Position numbers and translations under genes: made by a program. Shown in pieces: positions 18,059 through 25,115 of a stretch of 50,290 bases of DNA. Every line of letters begins with the position of its first letter. The first letter of the stretch is position 1. The notes beneath the pieces are model-generated. The model had not been told where the DNA came from, ran no database searches, and was given only the letters and a program-made list of their open reading frames with translations. Origin of the DNA: Deltaproteobacteria bacterium (lineage in GTDB: Bacteria; Desulfobacterota; Desulfobacteria; Desulfobacterales; G020354645); the NCBI GenBank assembly GCA_020354645.1, contig CP070652.1, positions 4,761,480-4,811,769 on the forward strand, given 5' to 3'.

Positions 18059-18307
18059 TTGAGCCCCAAAATATATAAAGTAACTGCACCGTTGATGGGG
18101 ACATATTACGACAAACCAGGCCCCGGAGAAAAACCTTTCGTTGAAATCGGCCAGAAGGTAAAAGCCACGGAGGTCGTCTGCATTATCGAATCTATGAAAC
18201 TATTCACCGAGATTCGATCGGATCAAAGCGGAACGGTGAAAAAAATCCTGGTTGAAAATGAAGAGCCGGTTATGAAAAATCAGGAACTGATGGAAATCGA
18301 AGGGTAA
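18059..18307 (+). CDS. Free-standing biotin carboxyl carrier protein (biotin/lipoyl domain)
   Basis: An 82-residue single biotinyl domain. The biotinylation motif is ESMKL, with acceptor Lys47, and the second half-domain has SGTVKKILVENEEPV. It lacks the proline/alanine-rich N-terminal region of classical AccB. The start is a TTG at 18059, supported by AAAGGAG at 18044-18050, 8 bp upstream. The gene lies 118 bp before the biotin carboxylase gene on the same strand and diverges from pxpABC. Carrier-carboxylase pairs next to pxp genes are known in other bacteria, commonly annotated accB/accC. Whether this pair serves acetyl-CoA carboxylase or the oxoprolinase cannot be decided from sequence. 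Confidence 0.9.
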   Translation: MSPKIYKVTAPLMGTYYDKPGPGEKPFVEIGQKVKATEVVCIIESMKLFTEIRSDQSGTVKKILVENEEPVMKNQELMEIEG

Positions 18308-18425
18308 AAGACTCCGCCGCCTTTGCCCAAAATCAATGTAGCACGTTCCGTGAAAATTTCGTGAACGCTTGTGCGTCTCAGGATCAATGGAGTTTCAGCG
18401 GTATCATTAGGGACATCGAATCGGT

Positions 18426-19772
18426 ATGTTCAATAAAATATTGATTGCCAATCGAGGAGAAATTGCCCTCCGGATAATTCGCGCCTGCAAAGAAATGGAT
18501 ATCCGGACGGTGGCCGTTTTTTCAGAGGCCGACAGGGATTCGCTGCATGTCAGATACGCTGATGAAGCCTTCAATATCGGACCTCCGCTGGCCCGGAAAA
18601 GCTATTTAAACTTTGATAACATCATAAAAGCCGCCAAAGACGCCAAGGCCGAGGCAATTCATCCGGGATATGGTTTTTTAGCTGAAAATGATGCCTTCGC
18701 CAAAACCTGTGAAGAAAATGACCTCACGTTTATCGGCCCCTCTGCGGATTGCATCGCCCGGGCCGGCAACAAATCCCAGGCCCGAAAAATGATGAGCAAT
18801 TTGGGTGTCCCGGTAATTCCAGGCAGTGACGGCGATATCTCCTCTGCCGAACAAGCGTCTGAAATTTCCGAAAACATAGGCTTTCCTGTTATCCTGAAGG
18901 CTTCCGGGGGTGGAGGGGGCCGGGGTATGCGGATCGCCCGTGATCAAAAAGAACTGATCGAGGCCTTCGCAATCGCTTCCGGTGAAGCCCGTGCCGGTTT
19001 TGGGAATCCAGATCTTTACCTGGAAAAATACATTGTGAAACCGAGACACATCGAAGTGCAGCTATTCGGCGACACACAGGGCAATTATGTCCATATGAAT
19101 GAGCGCGAGTGCAGCATTCAAATGAGATACCAGAAACTGATCGAAGAAGCGCCTTCACCCCTTGTGGACAAAGAGCTGAGAAAAAAGCTCGGAAGTACTG
19201 CAATTCTGATTGCACAGTCAATCGGCTATTTTAATGCCGGGACCATTGAATTCCTGATTGATGACCAAAAAAATTATTATTTTATGGAAGTCAACGCGCG
19301 AATTCAGGTAGAACATCCCGTCACCGAGCTGATTACCGGCATAGATCTGGTTCAACAGCAAATTCTTGTCGCCGCCGGGGAAAAGTTGCCCTTCAAACAG
19401 GAAGATATCTCGTTAGACGGGTGGTCCATAGAATGTCGGATAAATGCGTCCGATCCCGATAACAATTTCCTGCCTTCCCCTGGAACCATCAGCGATCTCG
19501 TGCTACCCGGCGGTCCCGGGGTACGGATGGACACTCACATCTACAATAGTTGTGAAATATCTCCATTTTATGATTCTCTTATCGGCAAGCTTATTGTTTG
19601 GGGCCAGGATCGTGACATGGCTGTTAAAAGGATGCGCCGGGCGCTGTCCGAATTTCAGATAAATGGCATCCAGGTAACCGTCCCTTTTTATCTAAAGATC
19701 TTCCAGGATCAGGATTTTATAGATGGAAACTTTGACACCCATTTCATTTCACGATTCTTGAACAAAGGTTAG
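18426..19772 (+). CDS. Biotin carboxylase (AccC family)
   Basis: ATP-grasp enzyme that carboxylates biotin on the carrier protein. Landmarks are NKILIANRGEIALRIIRAC, HPGYGFLAEN, the glycine loop KASGGGGGRGMR, HIEVQLFGDTQGN, MEVNARIQVEHPVTE and the C-terminal domain ECRINASDPDNNFLPSPG. The 448-residue length matches AccC. One oddity: where the family almost invariably has QRRHQK, this protein has QMRYQK (residues 232-237), replacing an Arg and the conserved His in the ATP-binding region. The Glu and Arg of VNARIQVEHP, needed for catalysis, are retained. Its location beside pxpABC suggests a role with the oxoprolinase instead of, or in addition to, fatty acid synthesis. Confidence 0.93.
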   Translation: MFNKILIANRGEIALRIIRACKEMDIRTVAVFSEADRDSLHVRYADEAFNIGPPLARKSYLNFDNIIKAAKDAKAEAIHPGYGFLAENDAFAKTCEENDLTFIGPSADCIARAGNKSQARKMMSNLGVPVIPGSDGDISSAEQASEISENIGFPVILKASGGGGGRGMRIARDQKELIEAFAIASGEARAGFGNPDLYLEKYIVKPRHIEVQLFGDTQGNYVHMNERECSIQMRYQKLIEEAPSPLVDKELRKKLGSTAILIAQSIGYFNAGTIEFLIDDQKNYYFMEVNARIQVEHPVTELITGIDLVQQQILVAAGEKLPFKQEDISLDGWSIECRINASDPDNNFLPSPGTISDLVLPGGPGVRMDTHIYNSCEISPFYDSLIGKLIVWGQDRDMAVKRMRRALSEFQINGIQVTVPFYLKIFQDQDFIDGNFDTHFISRFLNKG

Positions 19773-19785
19773 GGTGATTCTCAAA

Positions 19786-19826
19786 ATAAAAGGGAACAGG
19801 CCTTGCCTATTCCCTTCCTAAAAAAA
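19786..19826 (-). terminator. Rho-independent terminator of rplM-rpsI
   Basis: AAGGGAACAGG and CCTATTCCCTT form an 11-bp stem with one C-A mismatch and a 5-nt loop. Read on the minus strand the stem is followed by TTTTATTTT, which suits termination just after rpsI. Biotin carboxylase transcripts approach from the other side but have no T-run after the stem. Confidence 0.7.
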
Positions 19827-19838
19827 ATGATGTGTTTG

Positions 19839-20234
19839 TTAACGTTTTGAGAACTGGAATCTTGCCCTGGCACCTCTCTGACCGTATTTCTTTCTTTCCT
19901 TGGCCCTGGGATCGCGTTTAACATAGCCGGCTTTTTTCAAAACCTGTCTGAAATTCGGGTCGACCTGAATAAGTGCTTTGGTAATACCATGCCTGATTGC
20001 CCCCGCCTGACCTGAAATTCCCCCGCCGATCACCCGGATCTTTACGTCGTAGGATCCCAAGGTGTTGGTCAAAACAAATGGCTGCATCGAATCAGCTCTG
20101 GCACTCTCCAGCGTAAAATATTCCTCCAGTGATCGATTGTTGATAATCACTTCGCCGTTACCGGGCGTAACCCAGGTTCTGGCGATTGCTGTTTTACGTT
20201 TTCCGGTAGCGTAAAATACGTTTTCTTTGTTCAT
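19839..20234 (-). CDS. rpsI: 30S ribosomal protein S9
   Basis: Small-subunit protein whose C-terminal tail reaches the P-site tRNA. The 131 residues begin with FYATGKRKTAIARTWV and end GARARFQFSKR, the family's invariant C-terminal type. VIGGGISGQAGAIRHGI is the middle signature. The gene follows rplM by 42 bp on the same strand, the conserved L13-S9 operon order. Confidence 0.98.
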   Translation of the reverse strand: MNKENVFYATGKRKTAIARTWVTPGNGEVIINNRSLEEYFTLESARADSMQPFVLTNTLGSYDVKIRVIGGGISGQAGAIRHGITKALIQVDPNFRQVLKKAGYVKRDPRAKERKKYGQRGARARFQFSKR

Positions 20235-20276
20235 TTAAATCCCCTGTATCCCGGGTCTGGATTCACCCGGGTGCCG

Positions 20277-20711
20277 TTATAGAGTCAAAACTTCGGGCTG
20301 CTGGGCCGCATGCGGATGTTCATTCCCGGTGTAAACCTTTAACTTCTTAAAAAGCTTTCTGCCAAGACTGTTTTTGGGCAGCATCCCTTTAACCGCATGG
20401 CGGATGAGGTCCTCAGGGCGTTTTTCCATGAGCTTTTTAGCAGTTATCGACTTCAGACCGCCGATATAGCCGCTGTGCCGGTAATACATTTTTTGATCAA
20501 ATTTTCTGCCTGTCAAGACGACCTTTTCGGCATTAACGACAACCACCCAATCACCTGTATCAACATGCGGTGTATATAGCGGATTGTGCTTGCCTCGAAG
20601 GCGCGCTGCAATCATCGAAGCCAGTCTGCCGAGAATTGCACCATCCGCATCAACAATCCACCATTTACCTCGGTTGTCCGATTTTTTGGCGCTGTATGTA
20701 TATTTTTTCAC
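20277..20711 (-). CDS. rplM: 50S ribosomal protein L13
   Basis: Large-subunit assembly protein, 144 residues. Signatures include [46 protein letters not shown] and [15 protein letters not shown]. The start codon is GTG at 20711, preceded by AGGAG. It is the first gene of the two-gene L13-S9 operon. Confidence 0.98.
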   Translation of the reverse strand: MKKYTYSAKKSDNRGKWWIVDADGAILGRLASMIAARLRGKHNPLYTPHVDTGDWVVVVNAEKVVLTGRKFDQKMYYRHSGYIGGLKSITAKKLMEKRPEDLIRHAVKGMLPKNSLGRKLFKKLKVYTGNEHPHAAQQPEVLTL

Positions 20712-20741
20712 GCTTTTTGCTCCTTAATAAAAGAATCTGAA

Positions 20742-20770
20742 TATCTAAATAAAAAAACGACCTGTGTCAA
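20742..20770 (-). promoter_or_regulatory. Promoter of the rplM-rpsI operon
   Basis: On the minus strand, TTGACA (20770-20765) is separated by 17 bp from TAGATA (20747-20742). The predicted start of transcription lies about 25 bp before the GTG of rplM. Confidence 0.65.
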
Positions 20771-20880
20771 GCAAAAAATCGGAATGTAATTTTGAGAATC
20801 ACTTTAAAAAGTAGTGGACAGACATGAACAACTTGTGTAAACAGTATGATTTTAAAATATAAGCGAAAGGAGGTGATCAG

Positions 20881-20979
20881 TTGGGCAGCGTTGTAAAAAA
20901 GCGAAGAAAAAAGATGCGAAAACATAAACACAGAAAGCTGTTGGCCAAAACGCGCCATCAAAGAAGGAAGGGTAAATAA
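20881..20979 (+). CDS. Short basic AURKAIP1/COX24-domain protein (32 aa)
   Basis: A very short gene reading MGSVVKKRRKKMRKHKHRKL then LAKTRHQRRKGK. This matches the AURKAIP1/COX24 domain proteins, tiny basic proteins believed to be ribosome-associated. The start codon is TTG. The upstream sequence GAAAGGAGGTGATC (20865-20878) is complementary to the 16S rRNA 3' end over 14 positions, with about 7 nt between GGAGG and the start, which fixes the start and argues for strong translation. It lies between the divergent rplM promoter and a hairpin terminator at 21016-21050. Confidence 0.88.
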   Translation: MGSVVKKRRKKMRKHKHRKLLAKTRHQRRKGK

Positions 20980-21015
20980 TGATCACTCGACCTGCAGCCT
21001 TTTCTGGAGAAAAAA

Positions 21016-21050
21016 AGCACCGACCGTCGTAAAACCGTCGGTGCTTTTTT
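21016..21050. terminator. Bidirectional rho-independent terminator
   Basis: AGCACCGAC (21016-21024) pairs with GTCGGTGCT (21037-21045). A T-run follows the stem and an A-run precedes it, so it can serve both the short basic protein gene on the plus strand and hflC on the minus strand. Confidence 0.9.
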
Positions 21051-21070
21051 CTTTATGATCTGCGCCACGC

Positions 21071-22012
21071 TTACTTGGGGAACTCTTTAAGGAATTTCAG
21101 GAAGTCCGAATCGGTAGACAGCACAAGAGAGCTCTTGTCGTCCAGCGATTGCGTATAAATTTCAAGCGTTTTGATGAATGAATAAAATTCAGGGTCCACA
21201 CCGTAGGCCTCCGCGTACAATATGGTTGCCTCCGCATCGGCCTTTCCCTTAATCTCCTGAGCAGTCCGGTAAGCTTCCGACTGGATGAGTTGCAGATCCC
21301 GCTCTTTTTCCCCCAGGATCTTCTGGGCCTCTCCTTTACCTTCGGAACGAAATTTTTCGGCGATCTGTTTTCGTTCCGCAATCATACGGCCATAGACGGA
21401 CTTTCGAACCTCTTCCACATAATTGATGCGCTTGACCTTGACATCAACCAACTCAATTCCGAATTCGGCCAGTTTGGGTTGCGCCTGATTTAATATTCCC
21501 CCGGTTATTTTTTCACGGCCGACTTCTATCATATATATCTGTCGTTTTTCTTCCGATTGCCGTCCTTCATCGTAAACGTCCAGTTCCAATTCCCGGTTAC
21601 TTTTACGAACCGCTTCAATCAATTGGTGAGAAGTGATGAAATTCCTGACGGCCGGATCGATGATATCATTGAGTTTACCGATGGCGTTAAACGGATTGTT
21701 TACGGTTTGGAAAAATTTAACCGGGTCAACAATTTTCCATCTGGCAAAGGTATCCACCCAGATAAAGGTTTTATCCAGCGTCGGAATCTGTCCCGGGTCT
21801 CCGTCCCAATCCAGAAGGTTCTTGGCAAAAAAATTGGCCCTCTGGATAAAGGGGATTTTAAATTTCAGGCCAGGGTTTGTTTTGGGATTACCGACAATTC
21901 GACCGAACTGGGTAATGACCACTTGTTCGGTTTCGTCAACCACATAAGCTGCGTTATAAAATAGAATAGCAATAACCGCAGCAATAATTAAGAATGAGCC
22001 TTTAATTTTCAT
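21071..22012 (-). CDS. hflC: HflC, SPFH/band 7 membrane protein
   Basis: Subunit of the HflKC complex that surrounds and modulates the membrane protease FtsH. One N-terminal transmembrane helix (about residues 6-25, LIIAAVIAILFYNAAYVV) is followed by ETEQVVITQFGRIVG and the SPFH domain. The C-terminal helical region ends with LSTDSDFLKFLKEF, characteristic of HflC. The 313-residue length is normal. The start overlaps the hflK stop by 4 bp, indicating translational coupling. Confidence 0.94.
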   Translation of the reverse strand: MKIKGSFLIIAAVIAILFYNAAYVVDETEQVVITQFGRIVGNPKTNPGLKFKIPFIQRANFFAKNLLDWDGDPGQIPTLDKTFIWVDTFARWKIVDPVKFFQTVNNPFNAIGKLNDIIDPAVRNFITSHQLIEAVRKSNRELELDVYDEGRQSEEKRQIYMIEVGREKITGGILNQAQPKLAEFGIELVDVKVKRINYVEEVRKSVYGRMIAERKQIAEKFRSEGKGEAQKILGEKERDLQLIQSEAYRTAQEIKGKADAEATILYAEAYGVDPEFYSFIKTLEIYTQSLDDKSSLVLSTDSDFLKFLKEFPK

Positions 22013-23046
22013 TTTTCAGCACCACTTTGTATACCAAGATTTAATAAAGGAAGCAGGTTCTTCTGGTCCGCATCGATAATGAATTTGGGACCCAGCTTTG
22101 GGAAAAGATCCCTCAGGGTTTCCAGATACAGCCGCCTTTTAGTAACATCTTGGGCTTTGACATATTCGTTATAGAGGGCCGTGAATCTGGCTGCATCACC
22201 TTTGGAGCGATTGACCCTATCCAGCGCATATCCCTCTGCGGCCTTGATGGTCCTTTCGGCCTCGCCTCTGGCCGCAGGAATGGCTTTATTATAATCCTCT
22301 CGGGCCTGATAAATCATCTGCTCTTTTTGCTGAACTGCCTGATTCACCTCATTAAAGGACGGCTGAACGGGGGCGGGGACATTGGTTTTTTTCATCTCGA
22401 TGGTAACAATGTGAATACCGGTCTCGGCACTGTCTAATTCCCTTTGCAAAAGGCCCCTGGCTTCAACCGCTATTTCATCCCGTTTGTTGATGACTTCATT
22501 GATGCTTCGATCCCCCACCACAAGCCGCATGGTCGCTTCAGACATATCGGTAAGGATTCTGCGGACATTGCGAACCTTAAAAAGCCAGTTGTAAGGATTT
22601 TTTACCCGATATTGTACGATCCACGGCACCAGGGCCACATTCAAATCACCGGTAAGCATCAGGGTAACATTTGAGGCTTCGCTACCGGTCATAAAACGAG
22701 GTCTGGTTCCGGGCCTGGCAGAGCTAAAACCGAATTCTTCCGTCCGCACTCCCTTTACATTGACCTTGGTTACTTTTTCAATCCCGACGGGAAGCTTGAA
22801 ATTAAGACCCGGTTGGGTGGTCCGAACATATCTGCCGAAAAACTGGACAATGCCGACCTCATCCTGCTTAATCGTATAAACGGTTGTGGAACCGAGAATT
22901 AAGAGTATGATGATTAAAATGATAAGTGGTCCGCCCGGCAGTTTGAATCGTTTGATCTTTTTAACCAGATCATCCATCTGGGGCGGAACCCCGCCGCCGC
23001 TCCTGTGTCTTTGCTGTTCCTTTAGTTTTTCCCAGTCCCAACTCAT
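22009..23046 (-). CDS. hflK: HflK, SPFH/band 7 membrane protein
   Basis: Partner of HflC in the FtsH-modulating complex. The ATG at 23046 gives MSWDWEKLKEQ and the glycine-containing cytoplasmic segment typical of HflK, with AGGAT upstream; a longer frame adds 27 residues without family resemblance. After a transmembrane helix (about residues 43-63) come VYTIKQDEVGIVQFFGRYV and the SPFH domain, then AEGYALDRVNRSKGDAARF and LYLETLRDLFP. Length is 345. Confidence 0.93.
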   Translation of the reverse strand: MSWDWEKLKEQQRHRSGGGVPPQMDDLVKKIKRFKLPGGPLIILIIILLILGSTTVYTIKQDEVGIVQFFGRYVRTTQPGLNFKLPVGIEKVTKVNVKGVRTEEFGFSSARPGTRPRFMTGSEASNVTLMLTGDLNVALVPWIVQYRVKNPYNWLFKVRNVRRILTDMSEATMRLVVGDRSINEVINKRDEIAVEARGLLQRELDSAETGIHIVTIEMKKTNVPAPVQPSFNEVNQAVQQKEQMIYQAREDYNKAIPAARGEAERTIKAAEGYALDRVNRSKGDAARFTALYNEYVKAQDVTKRRLYLETLRDLFPKLGPKFIIDADQKNLLPLLNLGIQSGAEK

Positions 23047-23127
23047 GATTAAATCCTGTAAATATTGGTAAAATGTTATATCGATCCAGGGCAAACCATT
23101 TTGATCATAACCGAAGATCGACGGCAA

Positions 23128-23434
23128 AAACAGGCCGGCTCGTCAAACTTATCAACAAACCGGAGAAATTACATAGGATTTTAACATGTCTTTAATTTAA
23201 GTTACCCGCACTACCAAGTCAAGTAAAATCCCAAATAACGACAAGAGACCTGGTTGATAGAATCATGGATTCCGGGATAATACAGTGCTCCGTTTAATCG
23301 AACAATTCAACTTGATTAGAAAATTAAAAAAAGATAACATCCTTAAAAAAATCATTATTCCATCATTCTCTCGCAAAAACGGAATGCCTCTCGCAAAAAC
23401 GGAATGCGCAAAGTAAACCAACTCTTTAGCTGCT
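23128..23434. other. Divergent intergenic region between hflK and the DUF721 gene
   Basis: No ORF of interest. The only structure seen is a tandem repeat at 23368-23407. Promoter elements were not assigned with confidence. Confidence 0.4.
23368..23407. repeat. Perfect 20-bp tandem duplication
   Basis: CTCTCGCAAAAACGGAATGC occurs twice without a spacer, just upstream of the DUF721 gene. The same TCGCAAAAAC word also appears at the inner boundary of the family 2 elements, so it may be a relic of one. Confidence 0.85.
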
Positions 23435-23758
23435 ATGCCTATGGGTAATTATCGTCGCAAATCAAAAAAATCAGTTCACATTGGCAGTGTCCTAAATAAC
23501 GTTTTAAAAACACTGCGCCCTGACGCTGATGATAGACTGGTGCAGGTCTGGCAACTGTGGGACGATGCCGTTGGCAAAGCCATCGCGGAAAATGCTCGTC
23601 CGGCGGCCTTCAAAGGAAAACTCTTATTGGTTCACGTGACAAGTTCACCCTGGATTCATCAGCTTCAATTCTTAAAAAAGGAGATCCTGGAAAAACTGAA
23701 CGCAGCCCTGGGTCAAGACCTGGTCGAAGACGTAAAATTCAAAATTGGACCTTTGTAA
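23435..23758 (+). CDS. DUF721 domain protein (DciA-like)
   Basis: A 107-residue protein with the DUF721 pattern: an N-terminal basic stretch, IGSVLNNVLKTL, VWQLWDDAVGKAIAENARPAAFKGKLLLVHVTSSPWIHQLQFLK, and a short C-terminal region. In other bacteria DciA loads the replicative helicase; the DUF721 family is widespread where DnaC and DnaI are absent. The start may be either of two in-frame ATGs (23435 or 23441). It is followed by a methyltransferase gene 65 bp downstream on the same strand. Confidence 0.82.
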   Translation: MPMGNYRRKSKKSVHIGSVLNNVLKTLRPDADDRLVQVWQLWDDAVGKAIAENARPAAFKGKLLLVHVTSSPWIHQLQFLKKEILEKLNAALGQDLVEDVKFKIGPL

Positions 23759-23823
23759 TTTAATATCCCGGAACATTGAAGAAGATCTCGTAAAAAACAT
23801 ACAATCCCTGGATAAGCATCGCC

Positions 23824-24546
23824 GTGGCATCCCTGACGACAGACAGTTTTTTTGGAGGTCGCATCCGGATCAAACAGCACCGATCCGGGTATCGATTCTC
23901 CATTGACGCAGTGATACTGGCCTATCACGCCAATCCCGGGTCGGGCAACCGGGTGGTTGATCTTGGAACCGGTTGCGGTATCATTCCTTTGATTTTGACG
24001 TATCGCAATCCGTCCCTCAATGTGTATGGGATAGAATTACAGTCTGATTTAGCCGAGCTTGCAGATCGCAATGTAAAAGATAACAATATGCAGGAACACA
24101 TTTCCATATTATGTGAGGATATGAAGGTGTTGGAAATCGGCATGATTTCCGGACCGGCGGATCTGGTGGTTTGCAATCCCCCATACCGAGAAGCTAACTC
24201 AGGCAGAATAAATCCGGATCAGCAACGGGCCCTTGCCAGACATGAAATTAGCACGACACTGAATGATGTCGTCCAAACTGCCCGCCGCATTCTGCGCCCG
24301 TCAGGTCGTTTTGTTACGGTTTATACGGCTGAACGTATGACCGATCTATTCACCCAATTGCGATCGGCAGCCATAGAGCCCAAATTTATGCGCGCGATTC
24401 ATTCCACTTGGAACACGGAAGCCAAATTGATTCTTGTTGAAGGCTTGAAAGGGGGGCGCCCGGGTCTTAAGCTCGGTCCTTCTCTGATTATATATCAGGA
24501 GGATGGGTCCTATACAGCGGAAGTCGAAAAAATGTTTGCGCCCTGA
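23824..24546 (+). CDS. tRNA1(Val) adenine-37 N6-methyltransferase-like protein
   Basis: SAM-dependent methyltransferase of the TrmN6/YfiC group. The N terminus has TTDSFFGGRIRIKQHRSGYRFSIDAVILAYH, the group's substrate-side signature. Motif I is VVDLGTGCGIIPLIL, and the catalytic N6-adenine motif is NPPY (in VVCNPPYREA). The length of 240 is normal. The start is GTG at 23824. Adenine-37 of a valine tRNA is the known target in E. coli; the target here is inferred by family only. Confidence 0.85.
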   Translation: MASLTTDSFFGGRIRIKQHRSGYRFSIDAVILAYHANPGSGNRVVDLGTGCGIIPLILTYRNPSLNVYGIELQSDLAELADRNVKDNNMQEHISILCEDMKVLEIGMISGPADLVVCNPPYREANSGRINPDQQRALARHEISTTLNDVVQTARRILRPSGRFVTVYTAERMTDLFTQLRSAAIEPKFMRAIHSTWNTEAKLILVEGLKGGRPGLKLGPSLIIYQEDGSYTAEVEKMFAP

Positions 24547-24725
24547 ACACAATGCTATCCTCAAAGGTTGGAAGCTATTTAAATTGACTATAACTCAAGA
24601 AAGTGATTTGTTGTATATAGCTTCGTTATAGCGGGGACACGGATTTTTGAGAAAGCTTTTAGATTGTTGACAGGTCGGATCAAAAATTATATTCAGACCT
24701 ACCGCATAGAATTATTAGGAGTGTT

Positions 24726-24818
24726 GGAGAGGTGGCCGAGTGGCTGAAGGCTCCGCTCTCGAAAAGCGGTATCCTGTCAAAAACGGGATCGTGGGTTCGA
24801 ATCCCACCCTCTCCGCCA
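24726..24818 (+). tRNA. tRNA-Ser (anticodon CGA)
   Basis: The acceptor arms GGAGAGG and CCTCTCC pair fully. The anticodon stem CCGCT/AGCGG encloses the loop CTCGAAA, giving anticodon CGA (codon UCG). A long variable arm (ATCCTGTCAAAAACGGGAT) and the T arm GTGGG-TTCGAAT-CCCAC identify a class II serine tRNA. The 3' CCA is encoded. Confidence 0.96.
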
Positions 24819-24845
24819 AAACAACAGGGACTTTTGCTAATGCGG

Positions 24846-24925
24846 TTCCCCGTTCGACGTTCAAGGTTACCTTAGGCGTGAATCCCTGCACTTTGAACCC
24901 CGAACCCTGAACCTTTGAACCGGGT
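24846..24925. repeat. Degenerate short-word repeat (GTTCAAGGTT/TTTGAACCC type)
   Basis: Words such as GTTCGACGTTCAAGGTT and TTTGAACCCCGAACCCTGAA, then CCTTTGAACCGGGT, fill the spacer between the two tRNA-Ser genes. The spacer contains no sequence resembling the SRP RNA core. Confidence 0.6.
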
Positions 24926-24993
24926 AAAAATTCAAATATCCTGCAAATTTAACCTGTACCGGGGTATTCTGGTTTTTGTTGCGCTTCATATCC

Positions 24994-25087
24994 GGAGAGA
25001 TGTCCGAGCTGGCTGAAGGAGCACGACTGGAAATCGTGTGTGCTGCCAAAAGCGGCACCGAGGGTTCGAATCCCTCTCTCTCCGCCA
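24994..25087 (+). tRNA. tRNA-Ser (anticodon GGA)
   Basis: Acceptor arms GGAGAGA and TCTCTCC pair. The anticodon stem CACGA/TCGTG encloses CTGGAAA, giving anticodon GGA (codons UCU/UCC). The long variable arm TGCTGCCAAAAGCGGCA and the T arm GAGGG-TTCGAAT-CCCTC mark a class II serine tRNA. CCA is encoded. dnaX begins 29 bp downstream. Confidence 0.96.
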
Positions 25088-25115
25088 AATTATTGCCATT
25101 AGGATAGTTTATCTT

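Noticed and set aside
23368..23407. The tandem repeat as the start of a CRISPR array.
   Set aside because: There are only two adjacent units and no spacers.
24819..24993. A possible SRP RNA gene between the tRNA-Ser genes.
   Set aside because: No segment resembling the conserved SRP RNA apical loop was seen; the spacer is made of short-word repeats.
25038..25115. Upstream extension of the dnaX reading frame through the tRNA-Ser(GGA) gene.
   Set aside because: It overlaps the tRNA, and the residues encoded do not belong to DnaX, whose normal N terminus begins at 25116.
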